From: Phoronis australis
Taxonomy: Eukaryota; Phoronida; Phoronidae
Assembly: GCA_002633005.1 (NCBI GenBank)
Contig: NMRA01000304.1
Location: 467,077 to 531,076 of the forward strand
DNA length: 64,000 nt
Reading direction: 5' to 3'
Shown: piece by piece, positions 38,301 through 49,312 of the stretch
Layout of the letters: every line of letters begins with the position of its first letter
How positions within the stretch are numbered: position 1 is the stretch's first letter
The notes under the pieces: model-generated
Seen by the model: only the letters and a program-made list of their open reading frames with translations
The model's database searches: none
What the model was told of the DNA's origin: nothing
Translations under genes and position numbers: made by a program

Positions 38301-41300
38301 TCAGTCTCATGTAAAACTCAATAATATAAATTGAATTAACAAAACAAAACAAAACAAAACAAAAATCGTTCTGCATTTTGATAGTTTTAACCACACAGCA
38401 ACATACCCGTCATGTCGGAACATCCAGCCGCCGCCAGGCCATGGGCTGCAATATGGAGTAAGCACAGCACACGGGTCTTCGACTGTTCAGCTATGAAATG
38501 CCTCAAGCCAGGAAACGTAGAAGCACCTGAGAATGCATAATAGGACATCACAACGAACATTAATTATAATGTTTTCTAGTTAAAACGTATCGTGCCAGCC
38601 TACTCTTTTTGACTGTACAAAATATACATTTTATAATCAAGTTATCGAGTCACTTAGAAATGTACTTTAAATGAAGATTTTTCTGTTTTTACTTCATAAA
38701 ACGAGTTTTAACATGAGTCGCAATTTCGTTAAAACTGCTTGCTGATGACGAACCTTCAATATGACATTTTTTTCTTTTCGAAATAAGTTTAACTTCAAAA
38801 TTCATGCGCAATTTTAAAATTTCTGATCGTACACCTACGAGACTTGGGTGTTGGAGACCTTGCTTGTATGCCAGAGTTTTCTGCAGCAGAAAAGTACTCA
38901 TTACGCCCAGTGGGCGCATCATAGTATTAGCAAACACACTTTGGGCGTTTATTTGGGAAAAATATCCACGGTCAAGTCCTAAACCTTTCCAAATTTTATA
39001 GGAAATGTTTGCTCGATGAAGACTTTCCGGGCTTAGTAATGCTTACCCGAGCGACTTGGTGCCGGAGATGATGCTATTCATCGCTCAGTGTGCTTCATGC
39101 TTTTTATCGTGATTTCACTTTGTTGGAGTTATATTTTGAATGGATAAACGTTGAAAGGGTGGGGTTTGGGGGCACCGAGTACCCTCCCTTATAGGGGCTT
39201 ATTCAAAATCCTTCGGTGACATCCAAGTTTCTTTAACCCGTGCCTTATAGACATAATTCACGCGGCGGACATCAAAATCCAAAGCGAGGCTCAGTGCGAT
39301 TATGTGTGCTGTGTTGCCTTGAACATTTTTCATTTTCTAACAATTTCCATGCTATTTTCTCTGCTTCAATTATGCAGAGTAGACGGTTTGCTTATACTTG
39401 CTTAATCATTCAATAATCTTGGTAATGGTGTCTTTCTGTACCCTGTTTATTATGGATGTCTTAATGGAGGAAGCACTTAAACTTATTTCTCATATATGCA
39501 CTTGCTATACACAACAAGCTGTCAGAATGCGCAAGTACTTGTGCAAATTGGTCACAGTTTGTCTGGCACAACTCACTTTGAAATAAAACTTCTGTGTAGC
39601 AGTAAATGACTTTGTAACATCGCAATTGCAGTAAAAGGTATTATTTTATTATTACCGGGGTGTTTAAATTGCAAGGACTAGCATGAACCTGTTAAACTGT
39701 TAAAAATGTGATTTTGGAATACTTTGGGGATTAACATTTACCCTGAGTTATAGTTTGAGTTCAATGCCCAGGACTTTGTATTGATGTCATTGACTTCATA
39801 TGGAATGGTCAATAGTCATATAACATTAATTTATTAGTCTGAAGTAGACTTATTATATACAGAATAAGTGGAAAACTTTTCTTGGTAACATTTTTGTTGT
39901 TCCGGTTGGGGGTGTATGTTCCCTCGAACCACATACATTATCCCTGATAATTATTGGTATGTAGGCAAAATCAAATTTATTGTTATTTATGTTGCAGTTA
40001 TTTCAAAACGTTAGTAGTGTAGAAGTGCTAGGTATCTGTATTATTTTATGTTTTGACATGTATTGTATAATGCATTATAAACATTGTTTTCATATAATTC
40101 ATCAACTGTGAGTTAAAATTACAATGATTGTAATGTCTTTTGAACTGATGTGTTACAAAGTTGGGATAAAAAATATTATACCACAATATTAGCCTCAAAT
40201 GGCAGATACAACCGTGTAATAACCCATAAAGTGAGATAAAATTTTGGCGGGAAACCGAGGCCGGATTCGAACCCGGGCCTCAAGCGCCTGTTCAGCAAAG
40301 GGCATTGCACCGACATTTATACGCTATGAAAAATAAAACGCATAATTTCCATAAAAACGATATTTTAATTCACTGAAATTTTTCTCTCGTGTTCTCTCAC
40401 TTGTAAATCACCGATCTCCAATTTGAATGCGGGTATCGTGTCGTCGGTATCCTTTGACTTAAGCATTATACTCAGTTACTATTGGTAACCTACTTTAGCA
40501 GACGATATTTTCCCGGTCGAAGCTTAGCGTGATAAAATGTGTAGTAAGCTATAATAGTTGCTAAACCTTAATTTATAGATTCACTTTATTTCTATTTTGT
40601 TTAAATTTTCAATTTGTTTTGAGTATAAGCACTATTTGACAAAAATAGCTCGGCTTTTCTTAAAAGGTCACGACCTCCGACCCCGGGCCTCTGACATAGA
40701 AAGTAGTTACAAAGCCGTGGAGAGTCAGAAAAGGTAAATCGATTCATTGCAATGTTTCTGTTTAGTATGTGGTATAAATAGATTATTACATGTTCTCAGC
40801 CGTTATCCCCCTTATCTAGAGCCCCTCGCCATGTAATAATCTATATATATTAATCTACATGCTCTTATTTATCATTATTCTTCCTTTATTATGTAATGAG
40901 TATTGTTTATTATTGAAATTTATTTTATTCTGTGCCTTTCAGCAACAAAAACTATTATACAAATATTACGTAATATATGATAAAATATAATGCTAAAATA
41001 TTATATGAATTATTGTTATATTTATTTGATTCTATTGCTATAGTTACAAAACCATGCGAAAATGTTTTTCAATTGAATTCAGGGGGTTGCTTTCATACTA
41101 GTCTTAACCCTGGCAAAGTCTCTGCTAATTGCAGTTAAATATTATCATAATTAATCATTATCATAATTGCATAAACTTCCACGTAAATGCAAATGATGTT
41201 TTCTCAAGATTGATATTGTATTGTATTGCTATGCATACAAATGGATCTAAAAAATTTTATTATTCATTTGAATGGTGTTTGCTTTCATTCTTGTGTTATA

Positions 41301-43695
41301 GCACCACAATAATTATCGTATTTGCCATAACATCACCAAAAATTATGTTTTCCTCAAGTAAATTATAAATATAATTCATCAAAATTGGTTTTATGCCTAA
41401 AAACTTGTCTTTATTCAAGTTAATTACAATCTTCACCACAGGCTCAGACCTGCTTTGAGTGTCTATGAATGCAACTTGGGCTCCAGCTAATAGGTGTCGC
41501 TGTTCCAAAATGTGTGACTAGGCAAATTACACTAGGACGGCCATCTAGGGATGTAGTATCTTTGTCGTGACGAGTTGAAGATATATTCGACAGTGGTGGC
41601 TCATCGAATTTTGCTGTCTCGTGCAATTAGTCACATCTGGTTTAATTTGTTGATCAAAAATATTAGCTCCAAGCATAGCCTAGGCCCTGGTGAGGTAGGC
41701 ACTACCGGGACTAACAGTTGATTTGTCATTGATCTAAAAGAATCATTGATGTTATTAAATACTATATTTTTATTAAGATAAAAAACCAGGCTCGCACTTG
41801 AAAATGAAAGTCATTTAACCTCCATTTCTGCTTTCTGTAATAATTGTGTCTATTTCATGTGTCATATTTTTCAAATATCAATCTGGACCAAGTTGAATTT
41901 TAAAATTAAAACACCTAATTCCTTCGTTCAAAGCATGACCTCGTTTTAGAGCTCAATTTCAGTTAACTGGAAAGAACTAAGTGGCAGATTTAGAGGGGGG
42001 CCAAGGGGGCCATGGCACCCCTAAAATTCTCCCAGATTCCATTTGGCAGTTCAGGGGCTCGAATGTCTGACGGGCAAAATCCTGGCTAATACTCTGCCCT
42101 GCCTCCCACCCCCCAACTCAAAATCCTAGAATCCTCTTGGAACTAGCATAGTTATCATGTTTCTTCAGGGTCCTCGTTCATATCCGCGGGGAAAGGTGCC
42201 TGTGCCTTCTGAGAGGGGAATTTTTCGCTAAGTGAGGTGAAAAATCTACCTGCCGATCACCCAATAGCACCCCCGCCCTCAGTGTTGCAAGCTCTCATAG
42301 GCTCTGTCTCAAGTAGCATTTTATCCTTTTTCAAGTTGTCACCTCTGTGGTTACAGGTGATTTGAACCGTCGGAGAAAAATTTTCAATAAATAGGGGAAT
42401 TTTTTAGCCTCGTGGGAGGAATTTCGCGTGATTTTTTAATATTTTTGAGAGGGGAATAGGGCCCATATTCGGCCCCAAAATCGAGGGATTGAAGGCCCTG
42501 TCTTTTTTGGAAAGAAAATGCATCCCGTTTCAACCCGTAGTCATGAAAACAGCCTGGCGGGCCGAAGGTTCTATGATGCTCGGCAACCGAGATGCGACAA
42601 AATAAATTATGAGCCAACTTTTCGAAAGAAACATTTATAAATTTTACACGCGACATATTTTCCTTTGTCGCGGCGTATGGCAAAGACCCAACGCTTCCGG
42701 ATCTCAACGTCCTTAGGGATCGTAAAACAGACAGTTGAGTGTCCGTATTTTTTCTAGCCGTTCGAGCAACGCGGAGTATAATTATGCAGATAAGACAACA
42801 GAGCTATCGTAGCGAGCCTCGTTTTGGAACGCGCCTCCTGTCTGGGTCTTGCTCATCGCCCGGCTTAAACGTTTCATTTTGCCTATCACGGTCAAGTCAA
42901 CACTTCTTATATAAGACCCAATTGACCTATTGTATTTAGCCAAACATCTCTCAAAATCATGGACTTAAGCTTGGTTAAACTGTATATTTTCTAAAAGTAG
43001 AAGCCGGATTTTATACCAATCTGTCATTTGTTAGTGAAATGAAAATGTTTTAGTAAAATTTAGCAAAAAAGGTATGTTCCTAACAAAACGACGGTATCAG
43101 TAGCATGACCAAATTTCATAACTATGACATCAATGTTCAAGAAGAAAATCTCATAAACGCTGTTATAGTTTTGTTAATCATCATTTCATTTTCGTTTTAA
43201 GCAACTTTTGGGTTTGTTTAGAAAAATCGTTAAAAGTCCTATTTTTAATAAACCCTCAAGCAAAAGTGGAACATTTAAAAAACAGCGTTTAGAGAATAGT
43301 TAATAAAGCATAGTTTCTGATCAGCTATTTTTGAGTTACGACCTTCCAAAGTTAAATTTGGACATTACAGTTTAGGGCCCTACAAAGAATTTGAATATAC
43401 CTGCGCTTCCACAGTCAACAATGGTTGTAACACCTCTGCTTAGGCAATCTCGGTCTGGATTGATGCCCAGTGGTGTTGCGTATTCGTAGCAATGGACATG
43501 GGAGTCAATCAAACCCGGAGTCACAATGTATCCGTCTGCATCGAATACCTCTACAGCATGTGCAGGCGAAATCTCCCTCTCCACTGCGGTTATCACACCA
43601 TCTTTAACAGCGATGTCCAGGATTTCATCAACATTGTTAGCTGGGTCAATCACTCGCCCGTGTTTTAAGAGAACGTCGTATGCCGAACCCGCCAT
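34749..43695 (-). CDS. Amidohydrolase, Atu3266/EF_0837 deacetylase type, copy A
   Basis: Five exons on the minus strand: 43695-43401, 38526-38407, 37412-37265, 35828-35743 and 35308-34749, total 1209 nt, 402 residues, all phases consistent. Every metal-site motif of copy B is retained (HVHCYEY, VGIKIRL, LPLMAHH, IYTHALHG, GSDLHTG). Differences include one extra codon at the exon 2 end (GCSDMT), AHHSISTIP in exon 4 and VMNDGQ for VTNDGQ in exon 3. Both copies look intact and were made by tandem duplication, since introns 3-5 and the 3' flank still align. Its first intron (4.9 kb) is longer than that of copy B. Confidence 0.9.
35743..35828 (-). CDS. Amidohydrolase copy A, exon 4
   Basis: 86 bp, phase 2 in and 1 out. 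Encodes RALSVATRCQLPLMAHHSIS and TIPVNWIE. Uses donor GTGCGT, at the same place as GTACGT in copy B, supporting this choice of donor over the nearer CCA|GTAAAT. Confidence 0.85.
36948..37139. mobile_element. 192-bp MITE in copy A intron 3
   Basis: Exact terminal inverted repeats GTATCGTTGGCCAAA (36948) and TTTGGCCAACGATAC (37125), with looser inner pairing (GTTACGCAC and GTGCGTAAC). No ORF. Not present at the matching place in copy B, so it inserted after the duplication. Confidence 0.85.
37265..37412 (-). CDS. Amidohydrolase copy A, exon 3 (bridging Lys)
   Basis: 148 bp, phase 1 in and 2 out. Encodes YGECDSIKQLDENRAVACVE and NRDMIVGIKIRLS with the expected metal-bridging Lys. Confidence 0.9.
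38106..38275 (+). mobile_element. hAT-like MITE, copy 2
   Basis: CAGTGGCGAATTTAGG at the left and CCTGGATCTGCCCCTG at the right; internal TGACGAGCAAAATCCTGGC is shared with the other copies. Lies in intron 2 of amidohydrolase copy A, just 3' of exon 2. Confidence 0.75.
38407..38526 (-). CDS. Amidohydrolase copy A, exon 2
   Basis: 120 bp, phase 1/1. Encodes ASTFPGLRHFIAEQSKTRVL and ends GCSDMT; the additional ACG codon relative to copy B is next to the donor GTATGT. Confidence 0.88.
40245..40315 (-). repeat. tRNA-like sequence (possible SINE head)
   Basis: The minus strand contains CCCGGGTTCGAATCCGG, a good Pol III B box and T-arm-like sequence. There is no clear A box and no 7-bp acceptor stem, so I do not call a functional tRNA. 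Confidence 0.4.
41980..42134 (+). mobile_element. hAT-like MITE, copy 3
   Basis: Starts AGTGGCAGATTTAGAGG and shares CTGACGGGCAAAATCCTGGC with the other copies. AGAACTA on the left and GGAACTA on the right may be a decayed target-site duplication. Confidence 0.7.
43401..43695 (-). CDS. Amidohydrolase copy A, exon 1
   Basis: ATG at 43695, 98 codons plus one base, same length and donor phase as copy B exon 1. Begins MAGSAYDVLLKHGRVID and includes the LIDSHVHCYEY metal motif. Similarity to copy B stops a few bases upstream of the ATG, so the two copies probably have different promoters. Confidence 0.92.
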
Positions 43696-43799
43696 TGAAA
43701 GGAGAAATGGTATGTTAGCCTGTTAACTCGACAAAGCAGGCGACTATCTGATACTTGGTCACGGGGTCAGTCTTAGTGTAATGTAGCTTTAGTCAGTAG

Positions 43800-44135
43800 A
43801 GTATGGAAAGCCAAAGCGGACATATATTTTCTATGCAAGATTTAAAAACAGGCCAAATCATTATTTTTACTTTGCAGGACCAAAAATACATACCGCAAAA
43901 CCTGGATTTTCGTCCCGTTCTTGCGAGAATTAAGAACAGTACAAAACAAGATTTTCGCTCTGCAAGATTAAAAAAAACTCAAGACCGAAATTTCTCATGT
44001 CACTGACCGAAAATTTATCACATCAGATTTTATAATTTATCATGTCAGGACCAAAATTTAACACGCCAAGACCCAAAATTTAATGTCAGGACTAGTGAAA
44101 ATTTATCACGCCAGAAAATGTTCATGTCGGGAACT
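43800..44135 (+). repeat. Degenerate ATTT-rich tandem repeat
   Basis: Loose repetition of CAGGACCAAAATTTATCA-type units with variable spacing, upstream of amidohydrolase copy A. Not coding. Confidence 0.5.
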
Positions 44136-44588
44136 AAAAACCACGTGTGGGCATCGAGTGCCGGTAAACGTATAGTAAGCGACTGTGCAGTAAAAGTATA
44201 AGTATAAGGAATCGTTTTACTGTTTTCTTTGAAGCCCCAGTGTGTAAAAATACTTTTGCTGAATTCATGGATTTAGTCTGATCTTATAGTTTCGGCAGTC
44301 GCAAGCCACGAAAAGGTCAAAGTTTTTCAACGCCAACCACTCCCCAATCAATCGCAAATGAGAAGCCATGATCCTTTCGCAGTGCTAACCCTCGTAGTCA
44401 GGCAGGTTTTCTCAAAGACTTTTAGCCTTAGCCTGATTTCATGAAACAGGCTAAGCCACATGTAGTGGACTGGTTCTTAGCCAAAAGACAAATTTTAAAG
44501 ACAATTGTCTCTTCTACAAACAGCCCCCCCCCAGGTGTACAGCGTTCTTAGAAGAATGCCGCTTCCAATGCCCACGCGACGATTAACA

Positions 44589-45908
44589 GTGCCGTAGGCT
44601 TAAGTCCTGTTTAGTATACTACATAAGTTAACACGGAACAGCTGACACGGGACGAGATGATCGGGCACAAGTATGTGTGTAAACAGAATTGACACGGAGC
44701 AAAATTGATACCACGGTGAGAATTTATGACACCCGTTTGTGCTGTGGTAGAGCAAGTTGCGCCCGATCATCTTACTCGTGTCAACTATACGTCTAAACGT
44801 GAAACTGGTGCAAGGTGGAAGGGATCATCTCTATTGCGCTTTCCCCAAAACGCACATATATCATATATACAGGTGATCATTTCTGCGCAATTATTGCGAT
44901 TTGGCTGTCAGTTGTTCAGTGCCTCTTTCAACTTAAACCCTGACTACCATTTATTTTGCCAGGAAATCGGTCAGAATATTACACACAGTTAACTCACTAA
45001 GCTGTGTTCAATTCAAATGCGGGCCTACTGATGAAAGCTGATCAAAAAATCATTGAATCAAAACTCAGTGTCACGAATTATGTATACTGGGGGGACTAGA
45101 ACCACCATCACAACAACCACTGAAGAACAACAATATGCATAATCATAATGATTTGTCACTAACGCAATTTTGCATCTTTGCGCATGATCATATACTTTCC
45201 TGCCTACAACTTCCATCTTGCCGCCGTTTCTGAGTCGTGTGTGTAAACGGCCGCTTGACACCGCCGTGTCAGTTGCGCAGAGTCAAAAGTTAATGTCTAA
45301 ACGCCGGATACTTTGGACTGGCAGCACAGAGTACCTAGCATAGATGAACATGGCACCAATATTTGACCACAGTGGAGCACTTAAATCCCCTTTAGACATC
45401 AACTTTTGACACGGCGCAACTGCCAGTGACCCGGGGCAAGATGATCGGTGTCAAGCGGCCGTTCATACATACAACTCAGAAACAGTGGCAAGGCGGAAGT
45501 TGTAGGCAGGAATGTGGAGTGCTCATGCTCTAAGATGCAAATTGCACTGAGGAGTCACAGTTCATTATTATTATTGTTGTTGTTTTTATTGTTATGGTGC
45601 TTCCAAGTGTACGTAATTCGTGACATTGAGTTTTGCTTCAATGATCTTTTAATCAGCTGAGTAACGCTTTAATCAGTAGGCCCAGTGTATATAACCAAGC
45701 ATTTGAACTGAACCCATTAGTATTGATTGTTAAGTTTGTGCAATATTCTGATTTTTTCATACAAAATAAATGGTGGTCAGGGTTAAAGTTCGAAGACAAG
45801 GCATTGAACAGCTGTCTGGCAAATCGTAACTTAATTGGGCGAAAATGATTACCTTTATACATGAATATATATACATATATATACATACATATACATGTAT
45901 ATATATAC

Positions 45909-45953
<45 letters not shown>

Positions 45954-46214
45954 CACATATATGTGCATTTTTGCGCAAGCGCAATAGAGATGATCCCTTA
46001 CGCCTGATCCTAGTTTCGCGTTTAGACATACCAACAGTTGACGCTGAGCAAGATGATTGGGTGCAAGTTGCTCCACCTCACAAACGGGTGACAAAAGTTG
46101 TCACCGTTGTGTCACTTTGCTCCGTGTTAGCCCTGTTTACACACATACTTGGGCTTGATCATCTTGTTCCGTGTCAGCTGATCCGTGTCAACTTTTTTGC
46201 AGTGTAAACGGCAC
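44589..46214. mobile_element. 1.6-kb foldback element
   Basis: GTGCCGT at 44589 is mirrored by ACGGCAC at 46208. Long arms pair across a centre near 45400; for example ACACGGAACAGCTGACACGG (44631) matches the complement of text near 46165, and AAACTCAGTGTCACGAATTA (45060) the complement of text near 45615. Only a microsatellite distinguishes the right arm. No ORF of substance. Confidence 0.8.
45863..45960. repeat. TATACA/TA microsatellite
   Basis: About 100 bp of alternating ATATACATATATATAC and pure TA runs in the right arm of the foldback. The open frames over it are low-complexity artefacts. Confidence 0.95.
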
Positions 46215-46861
46215 TTTAGAGTGCACTCCAGGTTGTCGTCCGATGTCTGCACTCTGGGTGGGGCTAATGTAGTAGATGACGTGGGATCCGAGTTCAGACA
46301 ACTGACAGTCCTTATGAACAGCGCTGATCAAATCAAGCAGAAAATGCAAACTTCAAGTCCGTGAATAGCAGAATGTTTAATTGTTGTGAACATATGCAGG
46401 GTATGTAGGTGTACAAGTCAACAGCTACTACACCTACCATGAGTGACATTAGAAAATTCAAAAATCAAATTGTCTCAATATCTTGACACGTTTTTCCTAA
46501 GCCATGTATTGCGCATTAATAAACGCTTCAACTTTATAACAACACATTTCATTTCACTGCAGTCTTCATCCAGTATTATAAAAGATCGGTATTTATTGTC
46601 AACTTGTCAACATTAGTATGAAAGGCCCTTATGAGTGTTCACAGTCCAAATCAATCCTTTGTTGGCCCACCTACAGCTCATTAGTCAACACAACCTAGTC
46701 TATTGTGTGAGGCCATCTTACTACGGGCTCATTAACTCAGACAGCTCAAACTATCAATGACTGATTGTATATGGACCCAAATAAACCTATAGTCATGTAA
46801 TAATTGATAGTGAACGAACACTATAGTTGTGATGACCACATTGTCCCACGCATGGGAGAAA

Positions 46862-47745
46862 AGCCCAATTAAGTGTAATTACCCGAACCCTAAGCTGTAG
46901 TACAAACATCTGTGCCTGTACATAATGGCGAATTTTCAAAATGCATTAACGATTAAGTTTCGTTAAAGACAAACACCACGGTGGTAGTCAGCTGGAAAAA
47001 AACAACAAAGTAAGGTTTTCGATTTTTAAAAATCGATGAACTAATAAGCTAAAAACTACAAACATTGGGTAAAATTGAAGTCTTCAATTTGGCTATCACC
47101 ATATTTGGAATTTGGTGTATAAACTTTATGACTTGAGTTTTAATAAAAACTAAACTTAAACTGATGACACGTGTTGTTTTGTTTGCTGAGAAATGTCTAG
47201 TGTAGCTGCCTGGAATCTGAAAAGTTCAGGGATGGGTTCACAATGAACTTAACTAATTAAGTTTCGTTGGCAATCAAAATCTACCACTGTTTTGGTACTT
47301 CAAGTTTAAGAATAAAATAAAGAGATATCAAATAGCTCGTTCCTGATAAGAGAAAAATGTAGACAGGAGCATTAAAAATGAAATATCAAAAAGTTTAAAA
47401 CATATTTAAAACTATCTTTCCTTTGAGAAGTAGCCCATGGTCAAGTTAAAAACAAATTAACTTTTATGTCGTTTTGTGATATTTAATACAAGATAAAACT
47501 ACTCTACAGAGCTGCAATCCTTAAACACTCTCAGCTGCAACTCCACTATTGCCAGAGGAACTCCAACTTGGATAAAATAACAAGCATCATTTTTGAGACA
47601 GCAGTGCTAGCTATTACCTGTCCACTTCATTAGCTCAGATGTACATCAATACACAGCTGAATAGGCATCATAGATGTTGTCTGGGGCTAAGGGAATCTGA
47701 ACAGTGACCAGTGTAAGCAAGAAATTCTCCACATGAACTCATCAA
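46862..47745 (-). repeat. Interspersed repeat, reverse copy
   Basis: Reverse complement of material in 1705-3630, in the same order, ending at matching points (AAGCCCAATTAAGTGTAATT at 46860; CATGTGGAGAATTTC complement near 47730). No coding potential. Confidence 0.7.
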
Positions 47746-48039
47746 CTGTAGCAGCCAAGGATTACTTTTCATTTTAAAATCATTTGAAAATGGAGACAAA
47801 AAGCAAAATATTTTGTATTTGATAGTGATTTTATTTTGGTTTTAAGACTGTTTCACTTTCAAATTTTCTTAATTGTTTTATATCTGATATTTTCACGAAC
47901 ACCTGTTTTTTTCAATATTTTCCATTTTAAACACAAAATAGTTTCAAATTGTTTTCTAAGATTTTCTATTTGAAAATACTTTACTTTTCAAATAAATTTC
48001 TTTTTCTTTAAAAATATACCGGGGTATTGTTTTCTCAGC

Positions 48040-48300
48040 AATGAAATTAAAGTTTGCTATTGGATGTTGGATGTCAACAAACTAACCAACTATCTATCCC
48101 TTTGTATAGCTTCATGATTTGACCACCAGGTGAGGCAGCTATTGGATGTTGCATGTTAACCACCTAACCAACTGTCTGTCCCTTTGTATAGCTTCATGAT
48201 TTGACCACCAGGTGGGGCAGCTATTTGATGTTGGATGTCAACCAACTAATCAACTATCTGTCCCTTTATCAAGGTATGTTGGAAGTTAACCAACCACAAG
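48040..48300 (+). repeat. 82-bp tandem repeat with CCACCAGGTG
   Basis: About three units with ATTGGATGTTGGATGTCAAC, CTGTCCCTTTGTATAGC and TTGACCACCAGGTGGGGCAG; CCACCAGG starts at 48124 and 48206, giving an 82-bp period. A related CCACAAGGTGGCGTG lies near 48294. Confidence 0.85.
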
Positions 48301-49264
48301 GTGGCGTGTGCTTGGCTGTCATCCAAGTAAGGTGTACACCTAATTAGTTGGTTGACATCCATGTAAGATTCTGACATAATTGAAATTGCTCTCCGGAAAA
48401 GTCCTGCCATCATTCATGTCTGTAACTCAACATGCCCAAAAACAACTACTTTTCACTGGTGGATTCTTTATAGATGGTAATTAATCATTGCCACACTGTT
48501 AATTCTTACTTTGACAAAGACACAATTTTTCGAAAAGTTGATTTTAAATTTCAAAAAATCACCCTGGTTTTGTGAATTTTCGCCAACAGCCAGGGCTAAT
48601 CACCTTCAGCAGCCAATCACCTTACAGTTTATCGTTTTTCCCTGATCAGTGAATGTGGCTGCTTCCAAGGACAGCTATGTTGTTAATTTCGATTCTGTTC
48701 CTATATCGTCTGGTCTGCACAAATTCACCAATGTTTATGACATAATCAGGCTTTGTTCTTTTTGGTAGCATGAGCAGTTAGAACATGACTCAAGCTACTG
48801 TTTGCCTGTGTAGAACAACGACTGAACGGAGTAGCAGATCACCCAGTCTTCTGCCAGTTAAAAACAAGATGACCAGCGATATACTTTGAATGTAGATTTC
48901 CGCTGTTCTTTTTAATGTGAAGTAGTTATTCGCTAAATATAAATAGACCTTGTGTTCGCCTATTTTTTATCTTGCTTACTCACGTCGTGCTGTGGTGTTC
49001 AAGCACGCTCTGCCTGTGTCAACTAAACATGAAAACCTAACATAACTCCAATGTAGATTGAAACTATCTGGAAATAGAGAAGATAAATAACCCTGAGAGG
49101 CGAGGAACGCGATCCTAGCTCAACCGCAACTTTAAGAGTTTTTTTTTTTTCGTGAAAACCATAAAAATCTTATTTTTGATTTCCCCTCCTGCAAAAGTGT
49201 TGATAAAATATAAGCATATGTGCACTTCATCTTTGGCGCTCGTTGTTTCATTGCATCTAAACAA

Positions 49265-49312
49265 AATGGCGGACTCACTCCCTTCTATTGGAGACCCGGA
49301 GTTTTTAATTTC
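49265..49312 (+). CDS. Possible first coding exon (uncertain)
   Basis: CAAAATGGCGGAC gives a good start context, also a YY1-type promoter word, and opens MADSLPSIGDPEFLIS followed by CAGG|GTACCA, a possible donor. No downstream exon was found and the frame stops 14 codons later. Could equally be chance. Confidence 0.2.

Larger units (their letters stand above)
38527..43400. other. First intron of amidohydrolase copy A
   Basis: 4.9 kb with no convincing gene. It holds a hAT-like MITE (41980-42134), a tRNA-like stretch near 40245-40315, and a repeat around 40790-40860 (GCCATGTAATAATCTATAT) that recurs at 52630. Remaining sequence is AT-rich and featureless to me. Confidence 0.6.

Noticed and set aside
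40245-40315. Functional tRNA gene on the minus strand
   Set aside because: Only the T-arm/B box is convincing. The 7-bp acceptor stem, D arm and A box are missing.
45845-46207. Coding ORFs over the TA-rich tract on both strands
   Set aside because: The peptides are low-complexity Ile/Tyr runs from a TATACA microsatellite inside a foldback.
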